Origin: Geosiphon pyriformis
Lineage: Eukaryota > Glomeromycota > Glomeromycetes > Archaeosporales > Geosiphonaceae
NCBI GenBank assembly: GCA_016748015.1
Contig: JAAOMT010000675.1
Location: 365,341-429,340 of the forward strand
Direction of reading: 5' to 3'
DNA: 64,000 nt
Part shown: in pieces, positions 35,242 through 47,002 of the stretch
Position numbering within the stretch: the first letter of the stretch is position 1
Layout of the letters: the number at the start of each line of letters is the position of its first letter
Made by a program: the position numbers and the translations under genes
Notes under the pieces: model-generated
What the model saw: only the letters and a program-made list of their open reading frames with translations
What the model was told of the DNA's origin: nothing
Databases searched by the model: none

Positions 35242-37038
35242 TGAGAAAGAGGTAGAGAAAGAGCACCACCTGCCAAAGCCAAACCATCCAAGCGCGCCGA
35301 TAGGCTTATGACCAAAGCAGAGAGATCTTCCAACATGTTTTCCAATTTCACAATCTTAGGTGAGGCAGTTGAACCTGTAACAGCAGCAGTCTTGTCACTA
35401 GTGGCATCATCCGAACCCACTTCCATCATTATATCCTCCCCTTGATTCTGTGATGGGAGGGTCACTGGCAGCTGACATCCAGGGCTAGGCTAGGAAACTG
35501 CCAGCATGAATGAGTCCAACCTCTTAGCCAACTTACCAATTTGTCCCACAAGACTGACAAGACTGCTCTCAATATTCTTCAAATGGTCTTCCAATTCATC
35601 ACTAACAGTCAAGAGAGGTTTACCATAAGATACAGAACCAAATTGAGCCGAACCACTAAATGGTGCCAATAGAAGTGATTTACCAACCATGGAGGCCCAG
35701 GTTTTTCCACTGAAAGCCAAAGGGCGGGAAACAGGAGCAGATTTTTTTTCATATATCTTAGCCAGACGGAGCTGATCCTGAGCTGAAAGAGGAGCTCTTT
35801 TGCTTCTAGGACTTGAGGACACACCAGCAGTATGACAAGCAAGAGAAGTATGACTGGAATTTCTGCAAATTGAGCACAGTGCAGCAGTCAAATGAGACCA
35901 ATGGAGACCAACACTTTTTATAACAGAAGTGTTTACCATTGCCTGAATAAGGCTACCCTCAGAATCGAAGCACACAGTGGCACAGCGTGCCCGGACATAA
36001 CTGACAGAACTGCATTCAATAACACATGTTTTCCCACCAACCAAACCAATGAAGTTCCAAAGATCATAAGCGGTAGTGCCCATAGGGAGAGTGCAAAGCA
36101 AAGCCCTGAACTCATCTCTGACATCTCACGTTTGTTTGTTAACATTGGCTCGAGCCATACACACTGCATCTTTCCCAATAAAGACAGACCACTTAGCTGC
36201 CAAGAGATTAGCCTGAATTTGATCCTCCAATTCGATGATTGCCTTTTGCCATAGACCGACCAACTGCATTTTGATTGACTTAATAAGCCCAAATTCAGAA
36301 ATGGCTGCATGCACTGCCTCGATAGAAGTTCCCACAGGAATTTCTTTCAACACAATTGTCTGATTTATATGATTGTTGATGGAGTGCTTAAGATCGGTGT
36401 TTACCACAACACCATGATCATTTGCCAATTGAGCAGCTACCATCATTGCCTTTTCGGAAGTGAAAGATGCCTGGATGATACCACCAAATTTTGAGGAAGC
36501 AGAAGCTCCCCCCAAAACCATTCACATCTGAGAAAATTTTTCTGACAAAGTTCAATTTCTCCTAAGATGATTTCCTAGCAACAGCCACAAGATTAATATT
36601 CAAAGCAAAGGACTTGTAAACAAGCACTTGAATGGATGGTTTGATAGACAAAGGGGGTGGGAAAAGGAAGGAATCATCCAACACATCATCATCTACATTG
36701 ACAGTACCATAATCAATCACACCCAAAGGCTTCCCTAACACTTTCTTGGTCTTTACACACAAATTCTTAGGCGTTTGATCAGAATCTCTTCCTGTGAAAG
36801 CACCATTCTTATTATAGTCAACACTGGTTTCCTCAACCAAGCACTCCTCCTCCATGTCAATACTCTCAGATTTAGTAGTGTCACTTGCCTCAGAACCCCA
36901 TGAACGATTACCAAGAGCTTTATCAGCAACCTCACTATCATCAACACTCTCTGCCAATACACCACCCTTTCTCTTCTTTCTCAAAGCAACTGTCTTAAAA
37001 CCATCCTCAGGACCAGAAACTTTGGTAGCCTTCTTCAT
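35238..37038 (-). pseudogene. LINE ORF1 (gag-like, CCHC knuckle), inactivated
   Basis: Begins MKKATKVSGPEDGF. The N-terminus is acidic and low-complexity, the middle is an RNA-binding-like region with alternating hydrophobic strands (INQTIVLKEIP...), then comes one CCHC knuckle (CSICRNSSHTSLAC) and a coiled-coil-like C-terminus. Disruptions: a TAG near 36560, a frameshift in a G run near 36505, TGA near 36126 and TAG near 35490. The three stops fit CAG to TAG, CGA to TGA and CAG to TAG. The stop TGA at 35238-35240 overlaps the ORF2 start as ATGA, an arrangement suggesting stop-restart translation of ORF2. Confidence 0.85.
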
Positions 37039-38050
37039 AACAGCAATAACAGAGCCAATAGTGGCCTCGTAATCGAAAAATGGTTTTGATTTATTGTACT
37101 GAATTGTAAAAAAACTTCTTTCGAAAAAACTTTAGACTCTTTTTTGGAAATTTTGGACAAAAAAGAGAAAGAAGTTTTTTAATTTTTATTAATATTTTAT
37201 ATTTTTAGATTAAAAAAATACTTTAAACAATTACAAAATTAATTTCAAAAAAGATTTTAATAGCAATAAACAAAATTTAAAATTAATTTTTAAAAAAAGT
37301 ATATTAGATATATTATAACATAAAAATAAAAAAAATAATTTTAATAATTTTAATAAAAAACTCTTTATTATAACAATAACAATATTAAATAATTAAAAGT
37401 AAAAAATTTACAAAAAATTAATCATAATTTAAATTAGAATTTTAAGTATTAAACATACTAAAAAAACAGTTTTATAATAATATATTATAATATTAATATA
37501 ACAAATTAAAAAACCAACTTATTTTTTAATTGTATTTGTTAATATATATAATAAAATATAATAAGCAATTTTATTAAAAAAGTTTTTAAAAAAACCAGTT
37601 TTAATTTTTAAATGCTTTTTAATTATTATTTTTTATTTAACAGATATACTTTTAAGAATAAAACTTATTTTTATATAATAATAATAATAAAATACAAAAT
37701 AACAAAAACCAAATAATTAAACTTTTTTTTTGAAATAATTTTTTTTAATACCAGATCCAAAAAAAATTTAATATTATTAAAAGTTTTCTTTAAACTAAAT
37801 TTGTTTAAATTTTATATAAACAAAAAAATGCCAAGATACTAATATAATTTATTAAACTTATTAACAAAAATAAAAACATTTTATTTTATTTTATGGTTGT
37901 AAAGAAAAAAATAAGAGTTTGTAGATCGATTTTGGTTGGTGATTGAGAATAAAAGAGAAGAAATGTATACCATTACCTTTGATCAAGATGAATAAAATTG
38001 CAACCAATAGATTTTTAAAATAACAAACAACAAAATGCGTTAAATATTAC

Positions 38051-38295
38051 CATTCAAATTTCTTGAAATGAAAAGATCAGATTGATAATGTCTGCACGTG
38101 GAGATCTTCGTGTGCTCAGTAAAATGGTACATTTTCATAACATCGTGGATTTGGAATACATTATGGATGTCAAGGGCAAAACTTTGATTCACTTGGGAGT
38201 GCTTGACAATAGTGCTGTAAAAAAAAAGCCACCGAAGCTGTAAATCACTATTATTTTCACATATTGAGTAATTTTTCACACCATAGCAACTATTT
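38051..38295 (-). other. exon-like fragment, unknown
   Basis: Open on the minus strand between a good acceptor (poly-T then CCAG) and a good donor (G|GTAATA). It encodes about 81 residues of mixed composition including LRWLFFYSTIVKHSQVNQSF and TKISTCRHYQSDLF. Codon composition is less AT-skewed than the surroundings. No partner exon or family was identified; it may be a relic of a gene or transposon. Confidence 0.35.
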
Positions 38296-38879
38296 CTGGA
38301 AAAAAAATTATCAAGATTTCAATTATACATGAGATCTGAATAACCAAATTGGACTCTCACAAATACTAACATTTTATTCTTTATAGATTTGACGTGTGCC
38401 TGACCAGGATGAAAAATCAGCTGGTTGGAAGGAATGTGTCAATCTTGTCATTATTACCAAAACTTTGTCATTATTACCAAAACTTTGGGATTATGTTATT
38501 TTAGTATATAATGAAACATTCAAACACTTATCATATGACATCGAGCCACCTCATGTAATGCGCTTCGTGATTGGTGCCAATTGATTAACATTGTATATAT
38601 ATATGCGCATACTGATTATTAATGTAACTTCTCACACTTCTTTTTTTCTTGCAAAATGCTTATACAAAATGAAAAAAAATAACGATTATTCAAAGTTGTA
38701 AAATTACGCAATTATGCATGACCCACGAACTTCTATATGCTAAATCTACACATGATATCGCCTCATTATAACGTGATGTAATTTGCTCCATGTGTCAAAG
38801 ACACTAGCTCCGCTATAAAAATTCTTTACGTACCTTTGTACAATAATATACCTTGTTCTTATTTCGCTTCTTTTTAGAC

Positions 38880-39068
38880 TTGTGTATCTTTTTTAATGGG
38901 TAAAGTATCAAAACCAGATGGGTTGGAATCAGAACAATTTGAATCCGAGGTATCCCTATTATTATTATCATAATTATTACTCCTTTCTCTATACTTTGAT
39001 TTAGGGTGCTTATTCAACTTAGCATTAGACTCAAATTCAGGTAATCCACACTTACATCTTGCCTTTCT
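38880..39068 (-). other. exon-like fragment ending in a stop codon
   Basis: Open for about 65 residues to a TAA, preceded by a TTTTTAG acceptor near 39095. Encodes ELRDRKARCKCGLPEFES, a basic segment, then an Asn/Asp/Ser-rich tail ending KKDTQV. It looks like a last exon, but no upstream exon was found. Unrecognised. Confidence 0.3.
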
Positions 39069-41435
39069 ATCCCTTAGCTCAAACTCGACTAAAAATTAAT
39101 CTGAAATAAATATGATTTATATGGTATCCTAATTCATCAATCATAATGGGGATATCTTTATATAGTTTAGTATTGGTTGATCACTTTTTGTTACTTTCTA
39201 TTTTTGAATGATATATATTCTATAGCTGAAAAAAAATCTTTATTTATCTTTGTTTAATCAATGAAGCTAAGCGAAAAAATAACTAATAAATAATTTCCTA
39301 TTTTCCATTACTAAATGCAATTATTTGTAAACCATGATGGGCAATTAGGATTAATCCCACTAATTCTCTGAGATAATTACTGAATGCGGAAATAAAATCG
39401 ATATTATTATCTTGAATTAATATACTTATAACTGGGAGAGGCAAATTATATTTTAACTTTTATACCCAAACAAAGAAAACAACAGCTTTTTTTTAACAGA
39501 TTTAAAAAAACCATAATATTTTACAAAACTATTTATACATATTGTAAATTCAAAACAATTCAACTTATATAAATTAAATACAATAAAACCAAACTTAATT
39601 AACTTTTAAAAAAATTTTAATTAAAATAAGCAACAATATTCTTAAACTAATATAATATTAAATTTTTTAGATTGAAATTTTTTTAATAATAAAAAGTAGT
39701 TTAAATAAATAAATATTTTTTTGTTTAATAATTAACTTACAAACATAATTCCAAATCTTTTAAAGATTTAATTATTTTAAAATAAAACTTTTTATTAGCA
39801 ATAATAAACAGCAATATGTTATTATAAAAATAAAAAACATTTAGATAAATATTAACAAAAAAAAATCACAAACCAAAATAATATTTATTATGTCAATTAG
39901 AAAATTGTTTACAAAGTTTTCAAAAAATCTTATAGAATAATATAATAGATATATATAGTCTTTATTTGCAAACTTATTTTGTAATAATTAAAATATAACT
40001 AATGCTTTGAATTTTATAACAAATAAAAATTTGCTATAATTTAAATATTTTGTTAAAATTAATTAAAAATTTAATTTTTTTTTATAATAATTAAGATAAA
40101 TACAATTTATTAAACAAATTAAAAATTAATTTTTATAATAAAATTTAATAACTTTAAATAAACAAAATTTGAATTTTAAACCTTAAAAAATACTTATTAA
40201 AAATTTTTTTTTATATATATCAATTAAAATATTTAATATTTAATTGTGTGAAATGTATAATTATAAACAATTACAATTATTTAAATTTTCAAAAAATTAA
40301 AAAATTAAAACTAGAAATTTAATTATTAGAAAATATAATAATTATTCAAATAAATTATTCAATCGATAATAACTTGATTTTTAACTTTTTTAATTAAATT
40401 ATAAACAAAAATTACTTACTTTTAAATTAATTTATAAATTTTTTATTTGTATTTATTAAAATTAATTTAAAAAACAAAAAAACTTGTTTTTTTGTAATTT
40501 ATTTAAATAAATAATTCTTAAATAAACAATATTTGTTACAGAATTTTATAAAACATTAATTAAAATATAAAACTATAACAATTGTATTATTTTTTATAAA
40601 CTTTTTTATATTTTTTAATTATTTGTTAAATAAAAAATAAATATTTCAAACTTAATTCTTTCAATTAAATTAATTATATTTTTTCTGTTTTCAGTAGCTA
40701 GAAGCTTAATGTTTAGTCATAAATAACCTTTTTTTTTTTTTTTTTGATAATGAACACTTATTTTCAATATTTTTATGTCAAATTTTTGTTTCTTTTTTTT
40801 TGTTTGCTTTCTTTGCTTTGTTTGTTTGTAGAACTGAAAGTATTCTTATATTATATTATATTAAATAAAATTAAAATACATAATTATTGTAATTAAAGCA
40901 AAAAAAGCTGCTTGATCATTGATCCATAAACTCAATTTTCAATTTAAACTTTTGAATTTTAACATTTTTGTGATTCAATTTTAAAACATAGAAAAATATC
41001 TTGTATTTTTTTTGGTATCAAAATCAAATTTTTATAAGATTTAATCAGCTTGAATCACTTTCAATAATTATGATATAGTATTAATGAATAAAAATTACAA
41101 AAAGGTAAAATTGAGATGTAACCAACTCACTAAAATCTGATTTTCAAATGATTTATTCCAATTTTTCATTTTAACAATTTTAAACCTACTAATTCCTCAA
41201 CTCTATTCCAGAACGAGAAACATTCATAAGTCATTAGTTTTTTCAAAGAAAAAAGTTTGATTGCTAGTTAAAAATTTATGGTATAACTTTAAACTAGCAA
41301 GAATTTAATGTAAGTTTCATTTAAAAGATTGAATTCGAGCGAAAAAAAATCATTCGAAACTAAAAATTAAGATTAACTAACACATTATTCACCGACATAT
41401 ATAAAATATCCCGAAAATTGATAAACTCTTGAAAA

Positions 41436-42711
41436 TCATTGATTCATGAGACATGGAGTCGTCGATTTGTTGGAAGGTTTCATATTCTTTGGGTTTGGGT
41501 AAAACTTCAATTGATTCTCATAAAACTGGATCAACTGTTTTGAGAAAATAGCCTAGAAATAAGATTTACAAGGGAACACAAAAAAGAATCTTTTAAAGGT
41601 TGAGTATTACCTTCTGAGGCCATCGTTCCCTGACGTACTCATTTTGAAACATCGATATGGTTCCATCAGTCCTTTATGAATAATTTAATTTAAGGTTGAT
41701 ATTAAGTTCCCAACAAGCAGATAGACAAAATTTTTTTAAAGTTTTACCACTTGACAAAGACTTTTAATTCACCGGTATCATTATCAGGTGAGACCATTTC
41801 TATTGATTCAAATTTTTTTTCAATCAAAAGTAACTCATGGACTTTGCTGTCACTTTCATCTTCATCACTTCCTTCATATTGGTCGTCTTGAAACAATGAA
41901 ATCAAGATTGTTCTGGTTTAAAGGTGAATTTTAATTTATGCTTTAAAAAATTTTCTGACTACTAAAAATATTTTAGAAATACCTTCATCACTCATTCCAG
42001 AAACTCTTTCCCAATACTCCTGAATGAGATTTTTAGCACTTGACGAAATGGCAATGTGATTCGTAAGTTTTTTTTTGAATGGAATATGGGATATTATAAA
42101 AAGAAAAAGCTTACTTTATATCCTTTTCATGTACCCAAGAATTTTCATCTTGGGTATAGCCTTTGAAATATACCATTTACATATATTTTTATAAATTTCA
42201 CATATAAAACAAAAATTTCTTTATGCTCAAAGAAAGAACTCGGAAATATCCCACCTTTCCATGTAACAAGATAGCTTATTCGTCCCTATATTCAAAAATT
42301 CAAAACTTTATAATTTCTAAATATTTAATAAGCAGTTCATCAACAGTAGCAAACCTTCTTCTCGGAGTGGCTGTGAATGTATTCGATTTCAAATTCTTCT
42401 TCATCCATGCTATCACTTTCTATGCTATCATTTTGTGTTTGTACAGATTCCACCTCAAAATAGTCATCATCTGAATCTTTCTGTTTATCTTTCGTTTCAA
42501 TCACGACCTTTACTTGATTGAATCGGCGGCTACTTTCATCACTTGAGGCTTCTATTATAATGACCGAGCCTTCATCTTCCAAGGATTCTGCTGACGACGA
42601 AATATCATCTTTGAAAATAGATGAAGATTCGATTCTAATTTTTTTATGGAATAGTTGATCGTTCATTAAATCTTTGAAGAACAAAAATTTTTTATCAATT
42701 TGTGAAAACAT
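41436..42711 (-). CDS. HP1-like chromodomain + chromoshadow protein
   Basis: Seven exons, 268 residues: 42711-42355, 42285-42255, 42160-42115, 42038-41983, 41886-41748, 41671-41611, 41552-41436. All introns are GT..AG (58-96 bp) and in frame. Residues 1-105 are acidic and Ser-rich. The chromodomain (about 106-160) reads EEEFEIEYI, then GRISYLVTWKGY, then ENSW and NLIQEYWER; Phe, Trp and Tyr occupy the three cage positions that bind methylated H3K9. An acidic hinge follows, then a chromoshadow domain (about 196-255) with VFVKWTDGTISMF and WPQKAIFSKQLIQFYE, the dimerisation and PxVxL-binding module. HP1 proteins read H3K9 methylation and organise heterochromatin. Only exon 1 is a long open frame, so the domains appear only after splicing. 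A C15 tract lies 58 bp upstream. Confidence 0.85.
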
Positions 42712-43685
42712 TCGAATAAATCTAAATCATCAGGTGACTAAAAGTAGCATGTGATATTTATATTCCTTGGGGGGGGGGGGGGGATCATCACTGATAACTT
42801 TTCACTCCTTAATTAATTCTAAAGATTCATGTGCCCAAACTTCCGAGTTAATAACTTAAATCGGAAGTTTGAGATCAGGAATTTGTGTAGACTATCAAAG
42901 TGTTATCAAATAAATGGGGGGGGGGGAAAGGGAAGGAGGTTTTTTTTGTTTCTTTAATTAAACAATAGCAGTTGTTTAATAAACTGAGCATTATTATCTT
43001 GAAAAAATATCTTGCATGCTACTTTTAAAGTGGATAGAAAAACTATTTTATATACAAATTTCTATATATATTAAATGATAATTATTATTTGATTAAATTT
43101 CATTTTACATTTACTGATTTTTGAATAATTTTGATCATGTTTAATTTATCTAGGGTTAGTTACTCCGTATTTAAATGATATCATAAACTCGTGGTTCATT
43201 GTTAACAATAGATGAAGTTTGACAAAAAACTGCATCATTACAATATTGGGTAATTATGTATGATGATGACCCTTTTTTCTGGTAAGTATTCGATATACAT
43301 GTACATGTTGTAGTAGTACATGTAGTAATAAAATTCAAAATGTCCAAGTTAAAAAAATATGTTTAGTCACAATAAAATAATCAAAAGTAAATAACTACCA
43401 AATTTTTATTCTCCCCCCTCTTCATTGTTTCAAAAAAATAATAAAAAAAGGTTTTTTTATCTCCTTTTTCTTAATTGATCATAATTATATCTTTCGCATC
43501 AAATAAGATAAATTTGAATTAATTCAAAGGAGAAACAATACACAATTATCAAAGTCTGTTATAAATAAGCAATCATCATTGCCCCCCGCTACGTTTGTTT
43601 TGAAAAAATTCTCACATTTGTTCCCTAACACTCTACTATCAATATTTGTTTTCTCAAAAAAAAAAAGGGAAAATCAAAGTTTGTG
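42712..43685. other. divergent promoter region with poly-G tracts
   Basis: Shared upstream space of the HP1-like (-) and F-box (+) genes. Contains a 15-base G run (42769-42783), a second G run (about 42916-42926) and a short C-rich tract near 43411. No supported exon. Confidence 0.6.
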
Positions 43686-45441
43686 ATGCCATTGAACCTT
43701 AAAAGACCAATATCAACAAAGAATTCGGACGATGAGAAAATTCTAAACAATAAAGGAATTGTTGAATCATTTAAAAAGGCAAAAATTGAAAGAGGGAAAA
43801 AGGTCAGGCAGTTAATTCATAAAAATAAACAACGAAATAGTCGGTCCGTACCCAAGACAATCTCCAATTCTGTTGTCATAAAAGGAATAAACAATGAAAA
43901 TCCAAAATTAAAAAGGATTGTGCGAGATGAAAATGGGTTTTGGAGGCGTTATAGTTTGATCGAGACGACAACGAAAACAACAACAACAACAACGACGACG
44001 ACGACGACGACGGCGGCAACAACAACAACAACAAAAGTACCAGAGATTTCGAAGAGTAAAATACCAAGGTTGTTCAAGATTGATGATAAATGGGTTCGAG
44101 GTGAAGATGCCCATACAATATCCCTTCAAGGGCTTGGTAAAAGTATCAAACTACCTTATATAAATATTCGAAACAAACAAAAGCAAAGTGCGATAAAATC
44201 ATTTCCCAAAAGATCCTTGCCAAAAAAGGCTTTATTACTTGAGAATAATATTCAACCTAGATTATTGTCCTCTGAACTGTCGGGTAGTTTAATTGCGGCC
44301 AAAAAACGAAATCTAATTGCAGGTAACGAAAATTTTTGCTTTAGATTTCTTGACAATCTTGTGACAAAACACTAAGAAATGATTGGTTTTATTTTAAAAT
44401 CAATTTATTGGGAAAATCTTAGAGGAAGAGCAATTAACCAATTCATCTCAAAGATCGCGGGTCAAAACCCTCCAATTAAGTATTCGATCACTCGCCAAAC
44501 TTAAACCAAACACATTTCTACCAGTGGGTTTTGAAATAGCCGAAAGAATTTTTGGATATTTAGAAGTCGAGGATGTTATCGCAGTCAGTCTTACTTATAA
44601 ACCTGTTTACTATTTCATCAATTCCTCTCTGGACCTATGGAGGGACTTTTACCGACAATTAACTTCCGAAAAAATAGATGCTATAATGAAACCTTTAATC
44701 ATGGTACAAACTTTGGCCAATCCAAGTTTAAATCCTGCCACTGCATGGAAAAGACAAGTGTTTAGTAGACTTAAGTATCGATTATTCTACATTGCCTATT
44801 CATATCTCGATGACCCTGACGACTTTACCATCATGTTTCATGGAACCTCCTATGACCAACAAACTACATATCAAGAAGCCATTGATTATGGATTTTTTTT
44901 TAGTGGCGAGCCAGGTAGCCCAAGTGAACCACAGTTTGTAAAACATCAAAAACAACAATCATTTGATGAGAAACAAGAAGGATTAGATAATTGGCGAATT
45001 GCAGTTGCACCAATCAAACCTGATTTTAAATATCCATTAAAAACGGCAGATGGTGACCAAGTGTATATTGTATATACTTATATGGATGTTCAAACGAATT
45101 TTCAATTTGAGCTCAACAAACTTTTCAATGATAAAGAGGTGGCTCTCGAATTTGCATTCGAGTTATCAGCATTTGAGGATAACTCCTCGGCAATATTTGT
45201 TGACCATGCTGGAGAATTATTTGATTCGAAACATGCCTCGATAAAAGGAGCTCGAGTGGCTGTTGATATGTTAAAGTATTGGCGAAAACGAGAATTCAGA
45301 CAAATTAAGGCTACTGACTATGAAGAGGAGGAGGAAAATTCATCTTTTGAAGAAGACAACGAAATACTTGCTGATTATGAAGAGGAAGAACAAGATGAAA
45401 AAAAAGATGGCAATGGTAGCCAGATGATAATTTTGCTTTAA
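43686..45441 (+). CDS. F-box protein with Thr-rich linker and acidic tail
   Basis: Two exons, 551 residues: 43686-44322 and 44423-45441, intron 100 bp (GTAACG..CTTAG). The codon before the first ATG is GTG; ATG at 43686 is chosen. Exon 1 encodes a basic Lys/Arg-rich region with a run of about 10 Thr, then Ala-Thr, from ACA/ACG repeats. The F-box starts just before FLPVGFEIAERIFGYLEVEDV (residues about 240-290) and is followed by a unique domain of about 200 residues with LFYIAYSYLDDPDDF and VYIVYTYMDVQTNF, which I do not recognise. The C-terminus is strongly acidic. Likely an SCF substrate adaptor, target unknown. Confidence 0.75.
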
Positions 45442-47002
45442 AAGAAAGTTGGCGAGCAATTGGTTTATTAAATCATACATTCCCTATGAAGTCCATTCTG
45501 CTATTCATAAAAGAGGGGTTAGAAAAACAACGAATTTTACTGTGCTCCGTAAAAACAATAATTCGGCTTTGAATCAAAACTTTGTAATTGATTCGGAAAT
45601 GCGATGCTACTTTTAGAAGATTTTAATGGAAATCTTAAAAATCAAAAAGATTTGTAATAAATGTGATTGAACATTTTCTTTCCATGCGGAGAATAAACAT
45701 GTTTGACAAAAAGAAATTACCATTCAATTTATGTCCTCTTGCAAATTTCAAGGATATTTGCGATGTTTTCAACCAAGTTTCTCAAAAAAGAATTTATAAA
45801 ATAAAATAAAACGTTTTGAATTCATTGCTTCTTTGAATGAGAATTACTTTTTAGAAAGTCATTTTCAATTTGACATTATCAATTTTCCTAAAATAAAAAT
45901 GTGCCAAGCTAAAAGCTTTGAATGATTTTTCCTTGACAATATTCTATCGTACCACTAAAAACTGTGAGAAATTTAACCACCTTTTTAGCGAGTTTCATCA
46001 ATTAGTCCGTTATTATTATTTTTTATAATAGTATTTTTCCAATGAGAAAAACAAGTTTCGTAAAATTCAATCGATACGGATCAAATCAAGGAACATAATG
46101 ACAAATAATAAGAAATAAAAATCCTCAAAGACACAAGCACCTAATTTCCCGGATCCCATACTCAAAAAACCACATGAATAAAAAGTTTTTTTTAGATTCT
46201 AAATAACAATAATAATAAAAACTTGATTGCCCATTTTGCCTCTTTGTCATGATACTAAATTTAGAAGGATTATGAAAAGGCAAAAAACTTTATCTACTTT
46301 TACTATCGCAGGCTGCAGGCTAAAAGAATAGTGTGATTGGGCTTTTTAAAATTCATAAAGTTTTTGAAACTATTCCGATTTCGGAGATAGAACAAATAAA
46401 ATAGTAATCAAAAGAAAAACAAAAGCATCTGCTGACGTTACTAAAAATATTTGGTAGTTTCAAATTCTCTTTGATGGTATTAACACATCCCAAGGATTTC
46501 ATTTACTAAAATCTATAGCTTTTTAATTAAAAGCATTCATTGATTTGATAAATTCGGTTACAAATGTGATACATTGACGGTTTTAAATAGAAAACCAAAA
46601 ACGTTTTTCTATTCCGAATCCATATAATGTTTGACTGCATTTTTGGATTTTCCACAATGCGAGAGACATACGATCTCAAATGTCACAAGCTTCAATTAAG
46701 ATTTTAAACATATAAATTCATGGTCGATTTTTTCGTCATTTTAACACCCTCCAACTCTCCTTGAATCTACATATTCTTTCAAATATAAATTAAGAAAAAA
46801 TATCCTAACAGATTATCTCATTTTTTTTCTTCAATTCATTTTCTTTTGAAAACAAAAAAGAAAGTCTTGTAAAAGAGATATTATTAGTTAAATATTATTG
46901 TCTTTGCACGTATTCCTCCTCCCCCCCTCCCCCCGTTATTTCTTTAAGTAAATAGTTTCCTTTTCCAGTTTATTAAAAATCTAAAAAATATTTTAATTCA
47001 CA
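45442..47002. other. intergenic segment, nothing recognised
   Basis: 3' flank of the F-box gene and promoter of flotillin. Contains a C-rich tract at about 46918-46935. No supported exon or RNA gene. Confidence 0.5.

Larger units (their letters stand above)
30430..37080 (-). mobile_element. non-LTR retrotransposon (LINE), near full length, degenerate
   Basis: About 6.6 kb on the minus strand: ORF1 with gag-like region and CCHC knuckle, then ORF2 with AP-endonuclease, reverse transcriptase, RNase H and a C-terminal Cys-rich region. On the minus strand the 3' end is an AAAAT-type repeat tail (complement of plus 30421-30440), as expected for target-primed insertion. The 5' end is placed at about 37080 because composition drops sharply into AT desert there. 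Base composition is markedly richer in G and C than the surroundings. The order EN-RT-RNaseH-CCHC fits the I/Tad-like groups. Target duplication was not identified. The copy is dead: nonsense codons, two frameshifts and lost catalytic residues. Confidence 0.9.
37081..41435. other. AT desert with two exon-like fragments
   Basis: Mostly A and T with poly-A/T runs and no continuous coding frame, probably decayed repeats. Exceptions are the exon-like pieces at 38051-38295 and 38880-39068 (listed). A 20-bp tandem duplication (TGTCATTATTACCAAAACTT, about 38446-38487) also occurs in an otherwise unsupported plus-strand frame. Confidence 0.55.

Noticed and set aside
43876-44129. Ser/Leu- and Cys/Arg-rich minus-strand frames
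   Set aside because: They are the antisense of the ACA/ACG repeat inside the F-box gene.
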